Shown here: positions 59,907 through 64,000 of the stretch, in pieces | How positions within the stretch are numbered: the stretch's first letter is position 1 | Layout of the letters: every line of letters starts with the position of its first letter | NCBI RefSeq assembly: GCF_004365355.1 | Contig: NZ_SODP01000003.1 | Location: 124,001 to 188,000, forward strand | Direction of reading: 5' to 3' | Source: Kribbella pratensis | GTDB lineage: Bacteria; Actinomycetota; Actinomycetes; Propionibacteriales; Kribbellaceae | Length of the DNA stretch: 64,000 nucleotides | The notes under the pieces: generated by a model | What the model was told of the DNA's origin: nothing | The model's database searches: none | The model's input: the letters and a program-made list of their open reading frames with translations, nothing else | Position numbers and translations under genes: made by a program

Positions 59907-60314
59907 ATGCCTCCCAAGAGCCGCACCGCGGCCGGCGCGAAGAAGGTGCGCCGCAAGGAGAAGAAGAACGTGGCCGCCGGCCACGCGCACATCAAGAGCA
60001 CGTTCAACAACACGATCGTGACGATCACCGACCCGACCGGCGCGGTCATCTCGTGGGCCTCCGCGGGAACCGTCGGCTTCAAGGGTTCGCGCAAGTCGAC
60101 CCCGTTCGCCGCGCAGATGGCCGCCGAGGCTGCCGGACGCCGCGCGATGGAGCACGGCATGCGCAAGATCGACGTGTTCGTCAAGGGTCCCGGCTCCGGA
60201 CGTGAGACCGCGATCCGTTCGCTGGGTGCCGTCGGCCTCGAGGTCGGCACCATCCAGGACGTCACCCCAGTCGCCCACAACGGATGCCGCCCGCCGAAGC
60301 GGCGCCGGGTCTGA
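59907..60314 (+). CDS. rpsK: 30S ribosomal protein S11
   Basis: 135 residues. HIKSTFNNTIVTITDPTGAV, FAAQMAAEAAGRRAMEHGMR and IQDVTPVAHNGCRPPKRRRV. Platform protein near the E site. Confidence 0.98.
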   Translation: MPPKSRTAAGAKKVRRKEKKNVAAGHAHIKSTFNNTIVTITDPTGAVISWASAGTVGFKGSRKSTPFAAQMAAEAAGRRAMEHGMRKIDVFVKGPGSGRETAIRSLGAVGLEVGTIQDVTPVAHNGCRPPKRRRV

Positions 60315-60340
60315 CCCCAGAGAGAGGAAGGTAGCGAACC

Positions 60341-60949
60341 ATGGCCCGTTACACCGGACCTATGACCAAGAAGTCGCGCCGTCTCGGGGTCGACCTCGTC
60401 GGTGGCGACAAGGCGTTCGAGCGTCGTCCGTACCCGCCGGGTATGCACGGCCGCGGCCGCCCGAAGGAGAGCGAGTACCTGCTCCAGCTGCGCGAGAAGC
60501 AGAAGGCGCGTTACTCGTACGGCGTTCTCGAGAAGCAGTTCCGCCGGTACTACGAGGAGGCCTCGCGGCGCTCCGGCAAGACCGGTGACAACCTGCTGCA
60601 GATCCTCGAGTCCCGCCTGGACAACGTGGTCTACCGCTCCGGCCTGGCCCGGACCCGCCGGCAGGCCCGTCAGCTCGTCGTCCACGGTCACTTCACCGTG
60701 AACGGCGTCAAGGTGAACATCCCGTCGTACCGGGTGGCTGCGCACGACATCATCGATGTCAAGCAGAAGTCGGCCGAGACGACGCCGTTCATCGTCGCCC
60801 GCGAGACGCACGCCGAGCGCGTCGTCCCCGCGTGGCTCGAGGTGATGCCCGAGCGGCTGCGGATCCTCGTCCACCAGCTGCCGACCCGGCAGCAGATCGA
60901 CACCCAGGTCGCCGAGCACCTGATCGTCGAGCTCTACTCGAAGAACTGA
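60341..60949 (+). CDS. rpsD: 30S ribosomal protein S4
   Basis: 202 residues. ARYTGPMTKKSRRLGVDLVG, LQLREKQKARYSYGVLEKQF, and the S4 RNA-binding domain SRLDNVVYRSGLARTRRQAR then QLVVHGHFTVNG. No N-terminal zinc site (C- form). Primary 16S assembly protein. Confidence 0.98.
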   Translation: MARYTGPMTKKSRRLGVDLVGGDKAFERRPYPPGMHGRGRPKESEYLLQLREKQKARYSYGVLEKQFRRYYEEASRRSGKTGDNLLQILESRLDNVVYRSGLARTRRQARQLVVHGHFTVNGVKVNIPSYRVAAHDIIDVKQKSAETTPFIVARETHAERVVPAWLEVMPERLRILVHQLPTRQQIDTQVAEHLIVELYSKN

Positions 60950-60956
60950 CCGCGTG

Positions 60957-60999
60957 CCGGCCGGCGGCCCCAGGGCTGCCGGCCGGTCCGGTGTTTTCT
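60957..60999 (+). terminator. Terminator-like hairpin between rpsD and rpoA
   Basis: A 14-bp GC-rich stem (CCGGCCGGCGGCCC at 60957-60970 with its complement at 60973-60986, one G-T pair) is followed by GTTTTCTT at 60992-60999. It could attenuate transcription into rpoA. Confidence 0.65.
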
Positions 61000-61052
61000 T
61001 CACCCCTCGCGACCTCAAATAGTGGTCGTCGCGACAGAGAAGGAACACGAAG

Positions 61053-62078
61053 TTGCTTATCGCACAACGCCCCACCCTGACCGAAGAGGTCGTCGACGAG
61101 TACCGCTCGCGGTTCGTGATCGAGCCGCTGGAGCCGGGCTTCGGTTACACCCTCGGTAACTCGATCCGCCGGACCCTGCTGTCCTCCATCCCCGGCGCCG
61201 CAGTCACCAGCATCAAGATCGACGGTGTTCTGCACGAGTTCTCGACCGTTGCCGGGGTCAAGGAAGACGCCACCCAGCTGATCCTGAACCTGAAGGACCT
61301 GGTCGTCTCGTCCGAGCACGACGAGCCGGTCACCATGTACCTGCGCAAGCAGGGCCCCGGTGACGTGACCGCCGCCGACATCGCGCCGCCGGCCGGTGTC
61401 GAGGTGCACAACCCGGACCTGAAGATCGCCACCCTGAACGAGAAGGGCCGGCTCGAGATGGAGCTGGTCGTCGAGCGCGGCCGCGGTTACGTGTCCGCCG
61501 TACAGAACAAGTCCGCCGACGCCGAGATCGGCCGGATGCCGGTCGACTCGATCTACTCGCCGGTGCTCAAGGTCACCTACAAGGTCGAGGCGACCCGTGT
61601 CGAGCAGCGCACCGACTTCGACCGCCTCGTGGTCGACGTCGAGACCAAGCCGTCGATGCTGCCCCGCGACGCCGTCGCGTCGGCCGGTAAGACCCTGGTC
61701 GAGCTGTTCGGTCTGGCCCGTGAGCTGAACGTCGAGGCCGAGGGCATCGACATCGGCCCGTCCCCGGTGGACGAGCAGATGGCCGCCGACCTGGCCCTGC
61801 CGGTCGAGGACCTGCAGCTGACCGTCCGGTCGTACAACTGCCTCAAGCGCGAGGGCATCCACACCGTGGGTGAGCTGATCTCGCGCAGCGAGCAGGACCT
61901 GCTGGACATCCGGAACTTCGGCTCCAAGTCGATCGACGAGGTCAAGCTGAAGCTGGCCGAGATGGGCCTGTCGCTGAAGGACTCCCCGCCCGGGTTCGAC
62001 CTCCGCGCCGCGTCCGGTGCCTACGGCAACGAGGCGGACGACGAGGACGAGAGCTTCGCCGAGACCGAGCAGTACTGA
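61053..62078 (+). CDS. rpoA: RNA polymerase alpha subunit
   Basis: 341 residues, TTG start with GAGAAGGAAC upstream. The alpha-NTD (FVIEPLEPGFGYTLGNSIRR, TLLSSIPGAAVTSIKIDGVL) dimerises and assembles beta/beta'. The alpha-CTD (LPVEDLQLTVRSYNCLKREG, RNFGSKSIDEVKLKLAEMGL) binds UP elements and activators. Acidic C-terminal tail. Confidence 0.98.
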   Translation: MLIAQRPTLTEEVVDEYRSRFVIEPLEPGFGYTLGNSIRRTLLSSIPGAAVTSIKIDGVLHEFSTVAGVKEDATQLILNLKDLVVSSEHDEPVTMYLRKQGPGDVTAADIAPPAGVEVHNPDLKIATLNEKGRLEMELVVERGRGYVSAVQNKSADAEIGRMPVDSIYSPVLKVTYKVEATRVEQRTDFDRLVVDVETKPSMLPRDAVASAGKTLVELFGLARELNVEAEGIDIGPSPVDEQMAADLALPVEDLQLTVRSYNCLKREGIHTVGELISRSEQDLLDIRNFGSKSIDEVKLKLAEMGLSLKDSPPGFDLRAASGAYGNEADDEDESFAETEQY

Positions 62079-62086
62079 GCTGACCG

Positions 62087-62126
62087 AGGCCCGTCGGGCC
62101 CTACAACCCTTCGGCCCGACGGGCCT
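62087..62126 (+). terminator. Long hairpin between rpoA and rplQ
   Basis: A perfect 14-bp stem (AGGCCCGTCGGGCC at 62087-62100, 12-nt loop, GGCCCGACGGGCCT at 62113-62126). Each arm can also fold on itself. No T-run, so a processing or attenuation element is as likely as a terminator. Confidence 0.5.
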
Positions 62127-62146
62127 TAGATTCCTGGAGTTATGAG

Positions 62147-62833
62147 ATGCCAACCCCCACCAAGGGTGCCCGGCTGGGCGGCAGCCCGGCGCACGAGAAG
62201 CTGATCCTCAGCAACCTCGCGACGTCGCTGTTCGAGCACGGCGCCATCACCACCACCGCGGCCAAGGCCAAGCGCCTGCAGCCGCTGGCGGAGCAGATGA
62301 TCACCAAGGCGAAGCGTGGTGACCTGAACTCGCGCCGTCAGGTGATGAAGCGGATCAAGGACAAGAGCGTCGTGCACGTGCTCTTCACCGAGATCGGCGA
62401 GCGGTACGCCGACCGTTCGGGTGGCTACACCCGGATCACCAAGCTCGGTCCGCGTAAGGGCGACAACGCGCCGATGGTGAAGATCGAGCTGGTCGAGGCG
62501 CTGGCCGACTCGCCGAAGGCGAAGAAGACCGCCAAGAAGGCTCCGGCCAAGAAGGCGGCCGCTCCGCAGGCCGAGGAGAAGGTCGAGGAGAAGGTCGAGG
62601 ACGCTCCCGTTCAGGACGTCGTGGCCGGCAAGTTCGACAACTCCGCCGCGCCGCTCGAGGACGGCTCCGCGCCCGAGGGCTACACCATCAAGGGCAACGA
62701 GGACTCGATGAAGTACCACACCACCGAGTCGCCGTGGTACGACCAGACGGTCGCCGAGGTCTGGTTCAAGACCGAGGCGGACGCCGAGGCCGCGGGCTTC
62801 GCCAAGGCCGGCGAGACCGAGGACGACAAGTAA
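62147..62833 (+). CDS. rplQ: 50S ribosomal protein L17 with C-terminal extra domain
   Basis: 228 residues; a normal L17 is about 120-130. The core is residues 1-122 (GARLGGSPAHEKLILSNLAT; TKLGPRKGDNAPMVKIELVE). A Lys/Ala PAKK linker (125-145) and a Glu/Val stretch follow, then a separate module at about 172-224 (GYTIKGNEDSMKYHTTESPW; YDQTVAEVWFKTEADAEAAG) ending AEAAGFAKAG. The module resembles a small domain found attached to diverse actinobacterial proteins, its role unclear. L17 lines the tunnel exit. Confidence 0.96.
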   Translation: MPTPTKGARLGGSPAHEKLILSNLATSLFEHGAITTTAAKAKRLQPLAEQMITKAKRGDLNSRRQVMKRIKDKSVVHVLFTEIGERYADRSGGYTRITKLGPRKGDNAPMVKIELVEALADSPKAKKTAKKAPAKKAAAPQAEEKVEEKVEDAPVQDVVAGKFDNSAAPLEDGSAPEGYTIKGNEDSMKYHTTESPWYDQTVAEVWFKTEADAEAAGFAKAGETEDDK

Positions 62834-62842
62834 GCATTCCCT

Positions 62843-62881
62843 CAGAGCCCCCTCACCGCACGGTGAGGGGGCTCTGTTGCG
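62843..62881 (+). terminator. Intrinsic terminator of the rpsM-rplQ operon
   Basis: A perfect 16-bp stem (CAGAGCCCCCTCACCG at 62843-62858 with its complement at 62861-62876, 2-nt loop) followed by TTGCGTT. Confidence 0.9.
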
Positions 62882-62882
62882 T

Positions 62883-62893
62883 TAGATTGCCGT
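62883..62893 (+). promoter_or_regulatory. -10 element for leaderless truA
   Basis: TAGATT at 62883-62888 fits TANNNT and ends 5 nt before the GTG at 62894. No ribosome-binding site lies between, so truA is likely translated from a leaderless mRNA. Confidence 0.5.
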
Positions 62894-63706
62894 GTGCGTT
62901 GGCGGATAGACCTCAGGTACGACGGAACGGGCTTCCACGGCTGGGCCCGTCAAGAGGGACTCCGTACGGTGCAGGGCACGCTGGAAGAGGCCATCCGCGT
63001 CGTACTGCGGCTGCCGGACCCGCTGACCGTGACTTGTGCCGGCCGGACCGACACAGGCGTGCACGCTCGCGGCCAGGTCACCCATGTGGACGTCGAGGGC
63101 GCTGTAGACCCGCTGAGGCTCCTGAGAGGGCTGAACGGCGTCCTGCCCGAGGATGTAGCCGTCACAGCCGTCACGGCGGCTCCAGAGGGCTTTGACGCCA
63201 GGTTCTCCGCTCTGGCCCGCCGGTATGTGTACCGCCTGTGCGACGACCCGGCCGGCTGGGACCCGCTGACCCGAGGGCATGTACTCCGGGTAGGGCGGCC
63301 GCTCGACGTGGACCGCATGAACGCTGCCGCGGCCGGTCTGCTCGGCGAGCACGACTTCGCGGCGTACTGCAAGAAGCGGGAAGGTGCCAGCACAGTGCGG
63401 GCGCTGCTGGACTTCTCGTGGCAGCGGACGGGCGTCGGCCAGCTCGAGGGCACCGTGATCGCGGATGCCTTCTGTCACTCGATGGTGCGGGCTCTGGTCG
63501 GTTCGATGATCCCGGTGGGCGACGGACGGCGGGACGTGGAGTGGCCGGGCGTCGTACTGGCGGGGAAGGTGCGTGACTCGGCGGTGTCCGTGCTCCCGCC
63601 CCACGGGTTGACGCTGGAGGAAGTGCGGTACCCGGCGGACGACGAGCTGGCCGCACGGGCGTTGCAGGCCAGGCAGGTCAGGGGGGAGGTGCATCAGCGT
63701 GGGTGA
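62894..63706 (+). CDS. truA: tRNA pseudouridine(38-40) synthase
   Basis: 270 residues, GTG start. RIDLRYDGTGFHGWARQEGL, catalytic Asp53 in CAGRTDTGVHARGQ, and YVYRLCDDPAGWDPLTRGHV. Modifies U38-40 in the tRNA anticodon stem. Customary neighbour of rplQ. Confidence 0.96.
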   Translation: MRWRIDLRYDGTGFHGWARQEGLRTVQGTLEEAIRVVLRLPDPLTVTCAGRTDTGVHARGQVTHVDVEGAVDPLRLLRGLNGVLPEDVAVTAVTAAPEGFDARFSALARRYVYRLCDDPAGWDPLTRGHVLRVGRPLDVDRMNAAAAGLLGEHDFAAYCKKREGASTVRALLDFSWQRTGVGQLEGTVIADAFCHSMVRALVGSMIPVGDGRRDVEWPGVVLAGKVRDSAVSVLPPHGLTLEEVRYPADDELAARALQARQVRGEVHQRG

Positions 63707-64000
63707 CCACTTCTTCTCCGCGGACCCGCAGTCGGCGGACGTACGGCGTACCGTCGAGGCGCGGATCTGGGGGAAGCCGTATGTCTTCACGACGGCGACC
63801 GGTGTGTTCTCCCGCGACCGTCTGGACATCGGTACGGCGGTGTTGCTGCGGGAGATCGAGCCGCCGAAGCAGGCCGGCACGTTCCTCGACCTGGGCTGTG
63901 GCTACGGGCCGATCGCCTGCGCGCTGGCGCTGGAAGTCCCGAAGGCGACGGTGTGGGCGGTCGACGTGAACAGCCGGGCGCTCGAGCTGACCGGGGTGAA
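63699..64000 (+). CDS. RsmC-like class I methyltransferase (3' truncated by window edge)
   Basis: About 100 codons visible from GTG 63699, with GGGGGGAGGT upstream; overlaps truA by 8 nt. GDHFFSADPQSADVRRTVEA and GVFSRDRLDIGTAVLL match the linker of the RsmC/RlmG family. SAM motif I is FLDLGCGYGPIA, followed by VWAVDVNSRALEL. Probably a 16S or 23S rRNA guanine-N2 methyltransferase. Confidence 0.85.
   Translation, partial: MGDHFFSADPQSADVRRTVEARIWGKPYVFTTATGVFSRDRLDIGTAVLLREIEPPKQAGTFLDLGCGYGPIACALALEVPKATVWAVDVNSRALELTGV

Overview
This window is the core ribosomal-protein / RNA-polymerase region of a high-GC actinobacterium. The evidence is GC-rich third positions throughout, GTG/TTG starts with 1-4 nt stop/start overlaps, a complete Mce lipid-import operon, Gly/Arg- and Lys/Ala-rich tails on several ribosomal proteins, and leaderless-looking promoters. 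Propionibacteriales (Nocardioides/Kribbella-like) is my best guess. That placement is inference, and no rRNA, tRNA, mobile element or CRISPR array was seen to anchor it.

The backbone reads rplK(partial)-rplA ... rplJ-rplL ... rpoB-rpoC ... rpsL-rpsG-fusA-tuf, rpsJ through rpsQ (S10 block), rplN through rplO (spc block), secY-adk-map ... infA-rpmJ-rpsM-rpsK-rpsD-rpoA-rplQ-truA, then the start of an RsmC-like methyltransferase gene. Four non-ribosomal insertions break it. (1) 1.2-16.3 kb is an accessory region. (2) 17.8-28.7 kb is a full Mce operon between rplL and rpoB. (3) 36.5-38.6 kb holds a hydrolase-SnoaL fusion and a DinB/maleylpyruvate-isomerase-like protein between rpoC and rpsL. (4) 56.3-58.8 kb holds two membrane proteins and an imine-reductase-like/HxlR pair between map and infA.

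The accessory region (1) holds the most unusual biology. At 2.1-4.5 kb a PheRS-derived single-chain ligase has an altered amino-acid pocket and is preceded by a 27-codon, apparently leaderless ORF ending in Ser-Cys-Cys-Cys. It is divergent from an FMN alpha-hydroxyacid dehydrogenase and a formyltransferase-like gene. At 5.1-7.7 kb lies a NarL-type two-component system with a DUF4097-like surface protein. At 7.7-13.7 kb two divergent operons around a 12-bp-arm palindrome encode an N-acyl-D-amino-acid-deacylase-like enzyme, a D-threonine-aldolase-fold PLP enzyme, a KDG kinase, a KDPG aldolase, RidA and an IclR regulator. Together these make a complete conceptual route N-acetyl-D-glucosaminate -> D-glucosaminate -> KDG -> KDPG -> pyruvate + glyceraldehyde-3-phosphate. 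A SUKH protein and a second IclR plus MFS exporter/permease follow.

Other points of note. RpoB carries Asn where E. coli has Ser531 in the rifampicin pocket. The rpsL and rpsJ leaders share a perfect 25-nt motif. Terminator/antiterminator-like alternatives are visible before rplJ and secY, and strong hairpins lie before rpoA and rplQ. L17 carries a long C-terminal extension with an extra small domain.
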